This document shows positions 26,319 through 36,274 of a stretch of 64,000 nt of DNA, in pieces. This stretch comes from Tropicibacter sp. Alg240-R139 (GTDB lineage Bacteria; Pseudomonadota; Alphaproteobacteria; Rhodobacterales; Rhodobacteraceae), in assembly GCF_900537075.1 (NCBI RefSeq), contig NZ_UNRA01000001.1, forward strand, positions 744,001-808,000. Reading direction: 5' to 3'. Position 1 is the stretch's first letter, and each line of letters opens with the position of its first letter. The notes below the pieces were generated by a model. That model was given only the letters and a program-made list of their open reading frames with translations, was not told where the DNA came from and did not search any database. The position numbers and the translations under genes are program-made.

Positions 26319-27515
26319 ATGCGGGTTCGAAATGTTCTGATCGTGGGCGATTTTGCTGACGTCAACGGCGGGCAGGCCAAGGTTGCCATCGACAGCGCGC
26401 GTTTGCTGGCTGATGTAGGTGTGCAAGTGGTGTTTTTCGCTGCCTCTGGTGATCCGGATCCGCAACTGATCCATGACAATATCCGCACTGTTTGCCTCCA
26501 CCAGTACACGTTGGCGTATAACCCTCGGCGACTGAATGCAATGACGACCGGACTCTGGAACCGAGCGGCTTTGCAGGCTCTCCGGCAAGAGGTTTCCAAG
26601 CTAGACCCGGCCAACTCGGTCATTCATTGCCACGGTTGGGCCAAGGCGCTGTCGCCCTCTGTTGGAAGGGTTCTGGCGTCTGGTCCGCTGTCTGCGCTTT
26701 ATACGATGCACGAATACTTCCTGGCCTGTCCCAACGGTGGGTTCTACGATTATCGACGGCAAGAAATTTGCACGCGCACGCCCCTTTCGCCCTCTTGTCT
26801 TTCGGTGAACTGCGACGCCCGCCACGTCAGCCACAAAGTTTGGCGCGTGGCGCGTTCGGTGGTGGCACGTGGTCCTGGGCAGATCCCACGCGGCCTGACC
26901 GATGTGGCCTATATTTCGCAAACACAGCTTCGCGCCATGCGGCCCTCACTGCCCAAATCTGCGCGTTTGCACAGCCTGCCCAATCCGGTAGAGGCGGGCG
27001 GCCCTTTGGTCGAAGCGGTACAAAACAAAGCCTTTGTTTTTGTGGGGCGATTCTCGCCAGAAAAAGGCGCATTGCAATTTGCCAAAGCCGCTCAGTTGGC
27101 TGGGGTAGGCGCGGTGTTCGTGGGCGATGGCCCCGAGTCTGAGGCCATTCGCAAGGCCAACCCAGGTGCCCGGATCACAGGATGGCTTGATGCGGCGCAG
27201 GTTCAGGTTGAATTGGGACAGGCACGGGCGCTGGTCTTTCCCAGCCAATGGTACGAATGCCAGCCGCTTGTCCCGATCGAGGCACTGCTGCGCGGGGTAC
27301 CCGTGGTCTGCGGCAGTTGGACTGCCGCCGCGGAAGTGGTCGAGAACGGCATCAATGGCATCGTCCATGATAGCCGAGACGTTGAAACTCTGGCAGACAG
27401 CCTGCGTCGGATACAGAAAATCGGGCGTTTTGACAGCAGCGTGTTGGCGTCCCAAGTGTCGCCCGAGCACCATCTGTCGCGGCTGATCGAAATATACGAT
27501 GGGATGCTGGGATAA
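26319..27515 (+). CDS. Glycosyltransferase family 4 (GT-B) protein
   Basis: Glycosyltransferase of 398 residues. The N-terminal half binds the acceptor (VGDFADVNGGQAKVAIDSARLL; a cysteine-bearing CPNGGFYDY...CTRTPLSPSCLS stretch), and the C-terminal half has the donor site: FVFVGRFSPEKG, ITGWLDAAQVQ, FPSQWYECQPLVPIEALLRGVPVVCG. First gene of the polysaccharide locus. It ends 8 bases before the convergent sulfotransferase stop. Sugar and linkage are unknown. Confidence 0.87.
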   Translation: MRVRNVLIVGDFADVNGGQAKVAIDSARLLADVGVQVVFFAASGDPDPQLIHDNIRTVCLHQYTLAYNPRRLNAMTTGLWNRAALQALRQEVSKLDPANSVIHCHGWAKALSPSVGRVLASGPLSALYTMHEYFLACPNGGFYDYRRQEICTRTPLSPSCLSVNCDARHVSHKVWRVARSVVARGPGQIPRGLTDVAYISQTQLRAMRPSLPKSARLHSLPNPVEAGGPLVEAVQNKAFVFVGRFSPEKGALQFAKAAQLAGVGAVFVGDGPESEAIRKANPGARITGWLDAAQVQVELGQARALVFPSQWYECQPLVPIEALLRGVPVVCGSWTAAAEVVENGINGIVHDSRDVETLADSLRRIQKIGRFDSSVLASQVSPEHHLSRLIEIYDGMLG

Positions 27516-27522
27516 TTCCGGC

Positions 27523-28416
27523 TCAGTTTCGCCAGGCACTCAGGTCCAACCCAAACTCGTCTTCGAGTGGGGCATATGAGGCTACAAATTCCTGCTTCAA
27601 ACGCAGCAATTCCTCGGCATCAACATCCTTGGCAACAGGCCGCGTGTTGAAACGCCGATAGATCTTGCGCGCCAGATCATAGAGCCACCCTTTGGGCAAT
27701 CGATCCCGGACAGCCATGTTCAACCCGTGCAGCGACCGATTAACCACCTCGTAGCTCTCGTTGCTGGTCTCAAATGAGAAATCGGCGTAAAACTTTGGGT
27801 CCAAGTCACACCATTGGGACAGGTCGATCATGAAGGTGCCAGGATCGCGTTTGAGGTCTTCGAACAAGCAGATTTTCATGCGCTCAGGCCCCAGCCGCGT
27901 GCGCCAACGGCGCAACCATGGTGCATAATCCGCGTTGATCAACGCATCGCGGGCCAATTCGTTGCCGCCAAAATCATGGTCCTGGGTACGGACGGCAATC
28001 AAATAGTCGGCAAAGCTCATTTCAACTGGGATATAGGACCAGGTATTGCGAAAAAACTGATAGGTTGACCGGATCTGCGCCGCCGGTTCACGTAGGATAA
28101 ACAGGCATTTAGGTTTCGACGGCAAAGACGGGATCTGTTCCAATGCCCGAGTGCTGTAGATGTAGAGAGGTGTCGCTTCGAACAGAAGATTGGCATCTGC
28201 GTCGTTTCCCGCAAAAACGGTTCGATAGACGTCCAGACCTAGATCGCTGTTAAAGTCCGGTCGAAATGCGTGGCTATCGGGATCTGCAAAGAAGCAGGTT
28301 TCTTTCAGAGACGAGCCTTGGGCGTGCGGATGGGCATTCAGCCAATCAAAGACCGAAGTTGTGCCGGTCTTCGGCACACCTGCAATGATCAAGGATGGAA
28401 GCGCGCGCGTAGTCAT
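27523..28416 (-). CDS. Sulfotransferase
   Basis: PAPS-dependent sulfotransferase of 297 residues. The 5'-phosphosulfate loop is GVPKTGTTSVFDWL (14-27) and the 3'-phosphate site is LREPAAQIRSTYQFF. No transmembrane segment, so it is cytoplasmic and would act on a nucleotide- or lipid-linked sugar before export. Its start overlaps the stop-side gene order as ATGA with the glycosyltransferase upstream (28413-28416), tying it to polysaccharide assembly. Together with the gene at 36275 it suggests a sulfated product. Confidence 0.87.
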   Translation of the reverse strand: MTTRALPSLIIAGVPKTGTTSVFDWLNAHPHAQGSSLKETCFFADPDSHAFRPDFNSDLGLDVYRTVFAGNDADANLLFEATPLYIYSTRALEQIPSLPSKPKCLFILREPAAQIRSTYQFFRNTWSYIPVEMSFADYLIAVRTQDHDFGGNELARDALINADYAPWLRRWRTRLGPERMKICLFEDLKRDPGTFMIDLSQWCDLDPKFYADFSFETSNESYEVVNRSLHGLNMAVRDRLPKGWLYDLARKIYRRFNTRPVAKDVDAEELLRLKQEFVASYAPLEDEFGLDLSAWRN

Positions 28417-29600
28417 TTGTTGAGCTTGGCCCCCAGTCCCGTAATCAACGCCCGCAGGTGCCTGGCCATCTCGTGGCTGAACCGTTCGATAGCAAAACGC
28501 TTTTCATAGAGCGCCCTAGCCTGCGGGCGCATCTTGTCCAGACCCTGACGATCAACCAAGGCTAACAGCTTGGCCAGTTCACCAACGTTCGGGGCGAAGG
28601 AATACCCTGTTGCACCCTCTTCAACCAGATGCTCCATCCAGCTTGTGCGTGCAACCAGAACTGGGGTGCCGTTGCGATAGGCCTCGGGTATCACCAGCGG
28701 CAGCCCCTCCCACCGTGACGGCACAACAAGTGCATCGGCTGAGCGATAGTAGGAGTCGATCTGTTCGGGCGCGATCCAGCCGTGATGCGTTACAGCCGTT
28801 GGTAGACTGGGTATCTGTCCGCCGCGCACAGGCTCGCCCACAAGGTGTAAGTGCAACGCTGGGTTTTCGACCTGAGCCAGCTGAAAGGCTTCCAGCAGGA
28901 TGTCCAACCCTTTTTGCCGGTCGAACCGTCCAACAAACAGCAAATTGATGGCCTTGAGAGATCTGCGTCGAAAAATGTCGTCACGGGCATCCGGTGAGGG
29001 TTCCGCCACAGCATTTTCAACGACCACATGGTTTCCGCGATACCCGAAATCTTGCGCTGTTTGCGCGTCCGATTGGGACACATTCACAATTAGATCCGCT
29101 AGGCCGCAAAGGCGCCCCTCGACTTGGCGGATGATCTTCTTTTTCAACGTCTCTTTGTCATCTGATGAGGCGGCCCAGCAATGGGCACAGTACACGGCCG
29201 GAGACTTGTCGCCGATCACGCGCAGGATCAAAAGTGGAAACAGCGTAAAAGTGCTGTGGAAGAAATAGATATTGGGTTTAAGTCGCTGACGCTCGGCCAT
29301 AAACCCGCTCAACAAACGCAGTATTGCAACCGGGCCTCGTCTTGAACGGGAAAAGGTAGTCGCTCGTGATGCGTCAGACAAAATGTCGATGTCCGAATCA
29401 GGAAGTAGAACATGGCAGGAAAAACCATGATTCGAGAGGGCGGACAAAGCGTCCTGATAACGACCTACACCCCCTTGGGCTGTTTCGCAGACATTAAAAA
29501 TTGCAAGCGTTTCGGCTGACATAATAGTTGCTTCTGCCGATGCAGTCCCAACTGTAATGTCACGAGACCCCAGATCGGGATCAATTGCCGAATCATCCAT
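28413..29600 (-). CDS. Glycosyltransferase family 4 (GT-B) protein
   Basis: Glycosyltransferase of 395 residues. AIFNVCETAQGGVGRYQDAL near the N-terminus, LFVGRFDRQKGLDILLEAFQ, HGWIAPEQIDSYYRSADALVVPSRWEGLPLVIPEAYRNGTPVL at the donor site. The ATG at 29600 has AAGGA seven bases upstream and is preferred; an in-frame ATG at 29522 would start at MSAETLAIFNV, closer to the family N-terminus. Upstream of the sulfotransferase in a two-gene minus-strand operon. Confidence 0.87.
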   Translation of the reverse strand: MDDSAIDPDLGSRDITVGTASAEATIMSAETLAIFNVCETAQGGVGRYQDALSALSNHGFSCHVLLPDSDIDILSDASRATTFSRSRRGPVAILRLLSGFMAERQRLKPNIYFFHSTFTLFPLLILRVIGDKSPAVYCAHCWAASSDDKETLKKKIIRQVEGRLCGLADLIVNVSQSDAQTAQDFGYRGNHVVVENAVAEPSPDARDDIFRRRSLKAINLLFVGRFDRQKGLDILLEAFQLAQVENPALHLHLVGEPVRGGQIPSLPTAVTHHGWIAPEQIDSYYRSADALVVPSRWEGLPLVIPEAYRNGTPVLVARTSWMEHLVEEGATGYSFAPNVGELAKLLALVDRQGLDKMRPQARALYEKRFAIERFSHEMARHLRALITGLGAKLNK

Positions 29601-29809
29601 TGTCGTTCCTTTTCAAACCCTTCTGTCAGTTCTGCTTAACGTGACAATTCTATTGTTTTCTCGGAAATTGTTGCCGCATTTTCATGCGGAAACAGTCTGT
29701 TTCCAAAGGGATAAAGATGAATCTCAGTCAAAAACTGATGCATTTCGGACAAATATGCTAGGGTCGACCTCGTATTGCTTGAAATCTTTAGGGTTGGGGG
29801 ACTCTCAAG
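29601..29809. promoter_or_regulatory. Divergent promoter region of polysaccharide genes
   Basis: This 209-base gap separates the minus-strand glycosyltransferase/sulfotransferase pair from the plus-strand priming-transferase operon. It is more A+T-rich than its surroundings and must hold promoters for both directions. No operator stood out. Confidence 0.4.
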
Positions 29810-30496
29810 ATGAAAGAAGATTTAGGACAGCTTCGGCTGAACGAATGCGCACGCCTTTCTGACGGAATATCGTCAAATGGAAGACAATTATACAGGTCGG
29901 TTGGCAAGCGTGTGCTTGATATAGTGTTAGCAGTTGTTTTGTTAGTTTTGTGTTTCCCGATTTTTGTGCTGCTTGCAATTTTGGTGTGGCTTGATGGCGG
30001 GCCGCCGGTGTTTTCGCACGAAAGAGTCGGTCGTGGAGGGCGGGATTTCCGTTGCCTGAAATTTCGCACGATGCGGGTGGATTCCGAACGCGTACTCAGA
30101 CGTCACTTGCGGCAAAATTCGCACGCAAGGCGCGAATGGGACAAACATCAAAAGCTGACCGAGGACCCTAGGGTTACCCGGCTGGGCCGTTTTCTAAGGC
30201 AGACAAGCTTGGACGAACTGCCTCAACTTGTTAACGTTCTACGTGGAGAGATGAGCCTTGTGGGCCCGCGGCCAGTGACGGTCGAAGAATTGGAGCGCTA
30301 CACTGTCAATCTTCCGAAATACCTGGCCCTCCGGCCGGGAGTGACCGGTTTGTGGCAAGTTCACGGACGCGGGCGCGTGAGTTACGAGGAGCGGGTCGAG
30401 ATGGATGCACGATATTTTACCAGCGTGACGTTTGGCGGTGATTTGTCGCTGATCCTCAAGACCAGCCTGATTGTGCTGCGACGACAAGGACAATGA
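29810..30496 (+). CDS. Undecaprenyl-phosphate sugar-1-phosphate transferase (ExoY/WcaJ-like)
   Basis: Priming enzyme that loads the first sugar phosphate on undecaprenyl phosphate at the inner membrane. Length 228 residues, the short ExoY type: one transmembrane segment (about 36-60), RVGRGGRDFRCLKFRTM (72-88), TSLDELPQLVNVLRGEMSLVGPRP, LRPGVTGLWQVHGRG and YFTSVTFGGDL. First of the plus-strand operon and ATGA-overlapped with the next gene (30493-30496). Its codon use and A+T content near the start differ slightly from the neighbours. Confidence 0.93.
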   Translation: MKEDLGQLRLNECARLSDGISSNGRQLYRSVGKRVLDIVLAVVLLVLCFPIFVLLAILVWLDGGPPVFSHERVGRGGRDFRCLKFRTMRVDSERVLRRHLRQNSHARREWDKHQKLTEDPRVTRLGRFLRQTSLDELPQLVNVLRGEMSLVGPRPVTVEELERYTVNLPKYLALRPGVTGLWQVHGRGRVSYEERVEMDARYFTSVTFGGDLSLILKTSLIVLRRQGQ

Positions 30497-32736
30497 CAGA
30501 AGACCGAACCAGATACGGCCACAGAGGGCCTGCCGATCAAGACATGACCCTGGCGGAACTTTTTCGCCAGTCGTTGTCGTTTTTGCGGCGGCATTTCTGG
30601 CGCATCGCAATCTTGGGTCTGTTGTGCGCCTGCGTGGCGCTTTATGCGGCGTTGAACATGGAGCGACTTTACAAAAGTTCCGCTCAGCTGATGATCGAGC
30701 GCCCGGCCACCAACCCGATCGAAGAAGAAAACCCGACCTTTCCCACCATCGGAACCAGTTATGTTGACGGTCAGATTCTGGTGCTCGAGGCACACGACAC
30801 TTTGCTTAAAGTGGTCGAGCGGGCTGATCTGACGTCCGAGCCGTTCTTCCAGTCCAAGCCGCCCAACTACTTTGAATTGGCCATCAGATACATCAAACAA
30901 CTGGTTCCCAGTGACCGGCAAAAGGGGCGCGGCCCCTTGCCTGTCGACGCGCCTGACCCGGCGGCCTTGAGCGCCAGAAAGACTTTGGATGATGCGTTGA
31001 CCGTATCACGCGAGGGGGACACCAACGTTATCACCATCGATATTCGGGCCAATTCCCCCAGGTTGGCGCACCGTGTGACCCAAGCTGTCGTTGCCACCTA
31101 TGTCGATTTGCGGATCAGTCAGCGTCGTGATGATGCGCTGCAGATGTCCGCGTGGATCGGTGCTCGGGCCGAAGAGCTACGCCAAGAGGTCGAGATCGCG
31201 GAAAAGGCGGTCACCGATTTCCGTGTCAAACACGGGTTGATCGGTGAGGCCGACGGGGCGTCGCTAAGCGATCAACAGATCACCGAATTGAACGCCGAAT
31301 TGGTGCGTGCGCGCTCAGAACTAGCGCTGAAACGCGCAGCATTCGAGCGGGCGCAAACCTTGTTGAGCGAAGGTGGTGATATTCTGGACCTGCCCGAAGT
31401 GCAGTCATCGGACATCCTGACAGAGCTCCGTCAGCAACTGCTGCAGATTGAACTGCGTGAGCGGGACCTGAGCGCGACCTCGCGCGGGGACAATGCGCGT
31501 TTGGATCAAGTTCGACAGATCCGGGCCGCGATTGAGCGTCAGATCGACCGACAGGTGCGGCGTATCGTGAACGTGCTGGGCAACGAGGTCGAAACATTGG
31601 AGAACCGCACGCGTCTACTCAGTGAGGCGCTGACGCGCGCCAGTGGGCAATCCAAGATTGAGATCCGCAACAACGTCGATTTGCAACAGCTTGAACGCGT
31701 CGCCGAGGCCTATCGCCTGCGGTATGAAACCTACCTGAACAACGCAGGCCTGGCCGAAGAGCTCAGTTCTTTCTCGACCAGCGGCACGCAGGTCGTAACC
31801 AGTGCCACAACCCCTTTGGAGCCGGTTTTTCCGCCAGTCCGGGTGTTTGTCATTCTTGGCTTCATGTTTGGGGCTTTGATCGCCGTCCTCTGGGGCCTTG
31901 CACGCGAGGCGCTGGATACGACGTTCCGCACGGTGGCCCAGATCGAAGGCGCATTAGGGGTGCAAATTCTGGTTCAACTGCCCAAGCTGGACAGGCGGCA
32001 GGCCATTCCCGACATCATCGAGGCCGAACCCCTGTCACCCTTTACCGAAACCGTGGCAGCGCTGCGCTATTCTGTCAGCGCAGATCATCAGGGCAGCGAC
32101 ATTGCGCCGGTGATCTACTTGGCCTCGACTGCCCCGCTCGAGGGCAAGACCTCGATCGCGGCGGCCTTGGCGACATCTGGCAGCGTGGCCGGACAGCGGG
32201 TTCTGTTGATAGACGGCGATCTTCGCCGGGCAGGGTTGTCCGATCAATTCGGTTTGGCTAACGAGATTGGCTTGGCGGACATCCTGCAAGGGGCCGATTG
32301 GCAAGCCAGCCCGGATGTTCAGGACGGTGTATTGGATGTACTGCCTGCTGGCATCCTGACGGATATGCCGATCAACGCATTAGAATCGCCGCAACTGCCC
32401 AAATTTCTGGAGCAGGCACGGCGGGACTACGACCTGGTTGTGATCGATGGCCCACCTGCTGCCAATGTGGCTGATTGTGCGATCCTGTCCCGCCACAGCG
32501 ACCGCATCCTGTTTGTTGTCCGTTGGGGGCAGACCCAGATCGACGCGGCCCGACGTGCCATGGCGCGTCTGCCGCGTAAGAAACTGGCGGGTGTGGTTCT
32601 GAACTTCAGCGAGTTGAACGAAGACCCCTGGCTGGGTGAAACTTATCGCCTGTATGGCCGGTCGGGCACAGGTGCAGCGCGCAGATCACGGAGCGGCACG
32701 GTCACGTCGATCTCAGATTGGGGGCGCCGGGCATGA
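30493..32736 (+). CDS. Polysaccharide co-polymerase with tyrosine-kinase domain (Wzc-like)
   Basis: Inner-membrane chain-length regulator of 747 residues. N-terminal Wzz domain with transmembrane helix (about 38-57), a long coiled-coil-rich periplasmic region (about 200-430), a second helix (about 452-472), and a C-terminal BY-kinase domain with Walker A APLEGKTS (about 547), Walker A' LLIDGDLRRAG (about 571-581) and Walker B LVVIDGPPA (about 647-655). The C-terminal tail has only two tyrosines (GETYRLYGR), not a typical Tyr cluster, so autophosphorylation may be limited. Overlaps both neighbours. Confidence 0.92.
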   Translation: MTEDRTRYGHRGPADQDMTLAELFRQSLSFLRRHFWRIAILGLLCACVALYAALNMERLYKSSAQLMIERPATNPIEEENPTFPTIGTSYVDGQILVLEAHDTLLKVVERADLTSEPFFQSKPPNYFELAIRYIKQLVPSDRQKGRGPLPVDAPDPAALSARKTLDDALTVSREGDTNVITIDIRANSPRLAHRVTQAVVATYVDLRISQRRDDALQMSAWIGARAEELRQEVEIAEKAVTDFRVKHGLIGEADGASLSDQQITELNAELVRARSELALKRAAFERAQTLLSEGGDILDLPEVQSSDILTELRQQLLQIELRERDLSATSRGDNARLDQVRQIRAAIERQIDRQVRRIVNVLGNEVETLENRTRLLSEALTRASGQSKIEIRNNVDLQQLERVAEAYRLRYETYLNNAGLAEELSSFSTSGTQVVTSATTPLEPVFPPVRVFVILGFMFGALIAVLWGLAREALDTTFRTVAQIEGALGVQILVQLPKLDRRQAIPDIIEAEPLSPFTETVAALRYSVSADHQGSDIAPVIYLASTAPLEGKTSIAAALATSGSVAGQRVLLIDGDLRRAGLSDQFGLANEIGLADILQGADWQASPDVQDGVLDVLPAGILTDMPINALESPQLPKFLEQARRDYDLVVIDGPPAANVADCAILSRHSDRILFVVRWGQTQIDAARRAMARLPRKKLAGVVLNFSELNEDPWLGETYRLYGRSGTGAARRSRSGTVTSISDWGRRA

Positions 32737-34079
32737 GCGTCGGGGCCGCAGGGCCACCCGTTTCACCGATCCTGCGGGTGGCAGTGACAGCAGCAATTGC
32801 GACCGTGACGCTGACTTGGGTGCCGGTGACTTCGGCTGGCGGGTTTGACCTGCGGTTGCCGTACATGATGGCCATGATCCTGGGTGCGATTCTGTGTCTT
32901 TTCCCAATGCAGCTTGCCACCGGTGTCAGTTCACTGTTGCGGATGATCTTGCCGTGGCTGGCGGCCTATGTCCTTTATCTGATTTTGTTGCAGGTCAACC
33001 TGGTCGGTGGGCCAACCAAAGGCATGGTGTTCCGGCAAGTCTTTTTCCTGACCTGTGCACTAACTTTGGCCGTGGGCCTTGTGGGCACGCGGGCGGATGC
33101 GCGCGTTCTGCGGTGGGGCGGGATGCTGGCGATTATCGGTTTTTTTGCCTTTACCGAATACCTCGCCCGGCAAATCGGGCTGAGCTGGATCAGTACGTTG
33201 GTGCATTTCCTGTCGACCGGGGACTTGGGGTTTGTCTTCTACCATTTCCTGCGCGAGATGTTTCAGATGGTTGCGCCCGAGGGCGTCGATGTTCCGGCCT
33301 CAAACAAGAACATCGTGGCCGTGTGTATGTTCATTGCCATGGTTCTGATGCGGGCGGGATTTACCGGAAAAGGGGCGGATCGTATCGGCGGGTTCATCAC
33401 TGCCGTAACTTTGGTGACGCTGGTGGTTTTCAACACGCGCTCGGTCTTGCTGATGTCTGCTTTGGGCATACCGCTTGCGGCCTGGATCGGGTTGATCTGC
33501 CGCGGCGTTCAAAGTCCGGGTGAGTTCTATGTGAAAACGGCGCTGATCGTGGCAAGTGCCCTGGCTCTGATCCTGGTCCTCTCTGCGGGATCGGCGGCCA
33601 TGGACGAGATTGCTGCCCGTCTGTCGTTCGAGGATCAATCGACCGAGGGGCGGTTCAATCAATATTCCTGGGCCTTCGGTCGCATTGAGCAGAATCCGAT
33701 GGTGGGCGCAGGTCTGGTGGAGTTCAATGGCCAAAATGTCCACAACCTGTTCATTGGCGCCTGGCTCCACGCCGGGTTGGTGCCATTCCTTCTGGTGGTG
33801 GCGGCTTATCTGGGGCTCTTCCTGTCGTGGGTCCTGTTCGTGTTTCGCCTTGTGGCCGCACCCGGAAGCTGGGTCTTGCCGGTGCGAGTCGAATGGGTGG
33901 CGATCCTGCCGCTCTTGCCCCTGTTCCGGGTCTGGGTGGCGGGTGATGCGGGTCATCCGGGGTTCGGTGAGTGGATCGGTTTTGGCGCCTTTTTCGGGCT
34001 GGTCCTGGCCAACCGCAGGGCCCGGGGGCTAGAGCAGAGTTTCGTATTGCAACCGGCCTATCGGGTTGCGCCCTCGTGA
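32733..34079 (+). CDS. O-antigen ligase/polymerase-type membrane protein (Wzy-like)
   Basis: Polytopic membrane protein of 448 residues with about ten to twelve hydrophobic segments. The RFNQYSWAFGRIEQNPMVGAG region followed by HNLFIGAWLHAGLVPFLLVVAAYLG is typical of Wzy_C/O-antigen polymerases. The ATG at 32733 overlaps the Wzc stop as ATGA and is preferred over one 15 bases upstream. It should polymerise repeat units on the periplasmic face. Confidence 0.85.
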   Translation: MSVGAAGPPVSPILRVAVTAAIATVTLTWVPVTSAGGFDLRLPYMMAMILGAILCLFPMQLATGVSSLLRMILPWLAAYVLYLILLQVNLVGGPTKGMVFRQVFFLTCALTLAVGLVGTRADARVLRWGGMLAIIGFFAFTEYLARQIGLSWISTLVHFLSTGDLGFVFYHFLREMFQMVAPEGVDVPASNKNIVAVCMFIAMVLMRAGFTGKGADRIGGFITAVTLVTLVVFNTRSVLLMSALGIPLAAWIGLICRGVQSPGEFYVKTALIVASALALILVLSAGSAAMDEIAARLSFEDQSTEGRFNQYSWAFGRIEQNPMVGAGLVEFNGQNVHNLFIGAWLHAGLVPFLLVVAAYLGLFLSWVLFVFRLVAAPGSWVLPVRVEWVAILPLLPLFRVWVAGDAGHPGFGEWIGFGAFFGLVLANRRARGLEQSFVLQPAYRVAPS

Positions 34080-35392
34080 GCGAACCCAAGCCTCAAATAG
34101 ACGAAACAGCGCCGCAACCATCCTTGCGGCGCAATGTATTTTTTGCGGCCATCGGACGCGGGTATTTGGCGCTGACGCAGTTGGGACTGATCATGGTCAC
34201 AGCGCATTTGGGGCAGGTCGAAGACGTGGGTGCGCTCACATTGGCGACAGCCGTGGTCACGCCGCTGTTCTTTCTGGCGTCACTGGGGATGCGAGAGGTT
34301 CACACAGTTGACGACCTGACCCGTTTCTCCCGCTCTGATTATGTGGCGTTGCGCTTTGTTGGCGGCAGTCTGGCTTTGGCGCTGACGGTGGTGATCGCAT
34401 TCACCCTATTCGCTGGATCAGGCTGCATGGTTCAAAGTACACTTTTGTTGTTGGCGCTGGTGCGGTTCTTTGGCACCCAATCCGATCTGAACCACGGCAT
34501 GTTTCAGCGGGCCGAGCGGTTGGATTTTGTGGCCTGGTCCATTCTGGCTCGCGGATCAGCCGGATTTTTGGCTTTTGCGGTGGCATTCTGGTTCTGGCGC
34601 AGCCTACCGCTAGCGTTGTGCTTTCAGGCGCTCGCCTGGGCATTGGCCTATCGCGTCGCCGACCTGCAATTGCTCGACCGGCTGGGGCAGCGGGTGGCGT
34701 GGCGTGAACTTTGGGCGACTGACGGTCGCAAGGTGTTGCATCTGGCCTGGTGGCTTTTGCCGGTGGGGTTGGCGTTGCTGTTGGCGCGCGGGGCGATCAG
34801 TGTGCCGTCCATCGTGTTGGAACGGTCGGCGGGGTTGGCGGCCGTGGGGGTGTTCGGGGCGTTGGCCTATGTGCACACCGGGCTCAATATGGTCGCTAAC
34901 ACTTTGGGGAGCGCCACGGCGGCCCGGCTGCGCAAACACATCCGTTTGGGACAGGTGCAGGCGCTGAAAACACTGATAAGGCGACTGATCGGGACGTCTC
35001 TGGCGCTGGCTGTGATTTCGGTTGCCGTGGCTTGGGTGTTTGGCGCACAGATTTTGACGTTCATGTTTGGCTCTGATTACGCCGCCCGCGACTTGTTTAC
35101 GGTCATCGTAATCGGCTCCTCCCTGACCCTGCTGGCCGCACCGATGATCACTTTGCTGACAGCGGCGCAGGTGCTTAGTGTACGGTTGATCATTGCGGCA
35201 GCCTCGTTCGGGGTCAGCCTGACGGCCTGCGCATTGCTGATCCCAGATCACGGCGCAATGGGTGCGGCCTGGGCCTTTGTCCTGACCTGTGCGGCACAAT
35301 TGGGGGCAGCCTGCGTAGCAGTTTGGTGGTGTAGATCGACCATAATAGGGCGCGCGCAAGCCTCTGGAAGCGGTCATGAGGTTCAGGGGTGA
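34076..35392 (+). CDS. Polysaccharide flippase (Wzx/MATE-like)
   Basis: Multi-spanning membrane protein of 438 residues with about twelve hydrophobic segments, similar in layout to oligosaccharide flippases (FFAAIGRGYLALTQLGLIMV at the start, ATLGSATAARLRK-type loop, FMFGSDYAARDLF near helix 9). The start is a GTG that overlaps the polymerase stop as GTGA (34076-34079); longer readings would run into the polymerase gene. It should flip lipid-linked repeat units across the inner membrane. Confidence 0.85.
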   Translation: MSEPKPQIDETAPQPSLRRNVFFAAIGRGYLALTQLGLIMVTAHLGQVEDVGALTLATAVVTPLFFLASLGMREVHTVDDLTRFSRSDYVALRFVGGSLALALTVVIAFTLFAGSGCMVQSTLLLLALVRFFGTQSDLNHGMFQRAERLDFVAWSILARGSAGFLAFAVAFWFWRSLPLALCFQALAWALAYRVADLQLLDRLGQRVAWRELWATDGRKVLHLAWWLLPVGLALLLARGAISVPSIVLERSAGLAAVGVFGALAYVHTGLNMVANTLGSATAARLRKHIRLGQVQALKTLIRRLIGTSLALAVISVAVAWVFGAQILTFMFGSDYAARDLFTVIVIGSSLTLLAAPMITLLTAAQVLSVRLIIAAASFGVSLTACALLIPDHGAMGAAWAFVLTCAAQLGAACVAVWWCRSTIIGRAQASGSGHEVQG

Positions 35393-36261
35393 TGCAAGTG
35401 ACTGTGGGCATAGCCTCGACCGGGCGCCCTGCTATTTTGCGGCAGATGTTGAAATACATGGGCACCCTTGCGGATCTGCCGGATAAGGTGGTGGTCAGCA
35501 TCGCCGAACCCCAGGATTTTGACGGGCCAAAGCCCGACAACATGCCGTTTGAGCTTTCTGTCATTACTTCAACCAAGGGCAGCTGTGCACAGCGCAACGC
35601 CATTCTAAGAAGCGAAGTCGATAGCGACATTGTTTTGTTTTTGGATGACGATTTCCTGATCGCCGAAGGCTATGTTGCGGAACTTCGCCGCCTGTTTGCC
35701 CAAGATCCGTCGATCATGATCGCAACCGGGCAGGTTCTGGCCGACGGTGCCAGGGGGCCGGGATTGGCGTTTGACGATGCTGCTCAGATGTTAGGCCAAG
35801 CCGGGCCTGCAAACCCCACTCGGTCAATGGACATCCGATCTGGCTATGGCTGTAATATGGCGGTGCGTGTGATGGCCTCCCCGGATCTATTCGATGAGAA
35901 ACTGCCACTTTATGGCTGGCTTGAGGATCTGGATCTGTCGCGCCGGGCTGCCTGGCGGGGTAGGGTGGTGCGGGCCGATGGGTTGCTGGGGGTTCATTTG
36001 GGTATCAAAAGCGGGCGGACCCCCGGCGTTCGGCTGGGGTACTCGCAGATTGCCAATCCAGTTTACATGCTGGGTAAGGGGACCCTGGGTCGGCGCCATG
36101 CCTTTCGGTTGATGTCACGCAACTTCGCGGCCAATCTGTTGGGAGCGATCAAGCCACCGCCCTACTTGGACCGCAGGGGGCGGTTGCGGGGCAATCTGAT
36201 CGCGATGGGGGATATCCTGCGCCGCCGTAGTAATCCGCAGCGAATACTGGAGCTAGACTGA
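35389..36261 (+). CDS. Glycosyltransferase family 2 (GT-A) protein
   Basis: GT-A glycosyltransferase of 290 residues: VTVGIASTGRP at the N-terminus, KGSCAQRNAIL, the metal-binding VLFLDDDFLI (about 82-91), SGYGCNMAVR, and YGWLEDLDLSRRA carrying the catalytic-base-type ED. It starts with a GTG overlapping the flippase stop or with the ATG immediately after. A soluble enzyme adding one sugar to the lipid-linked unit. Confidence 0.88.
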   Translation: MMQVTVGIASTGRPAILRQMLKYMGTLADLPDKVVVSIAEPQDFDGPKPDNMPFELSVITSTKGSCAQRNAILRSEVDSDIVLFLDDDFLIAEGYVAELRRLFAQDPSIMIATGQVLADGARGPGLAFDDAAQMLGQAGPANPTRSMDIRSGYGCNMAVRVMASPDLFDEKLPLYGWLEDLDLSRRAAWRGRVVRADGLLGVHLGIKSGRTPGVRLGYSQIANPVYMLGKGTLGRRHAFRLMSRNFAANLLGAIKPPPYLDRRGRLRGNLIAMGDILRRRSNPQRILELD

Positions 36262-36274
36262 CCGATGCACACGC

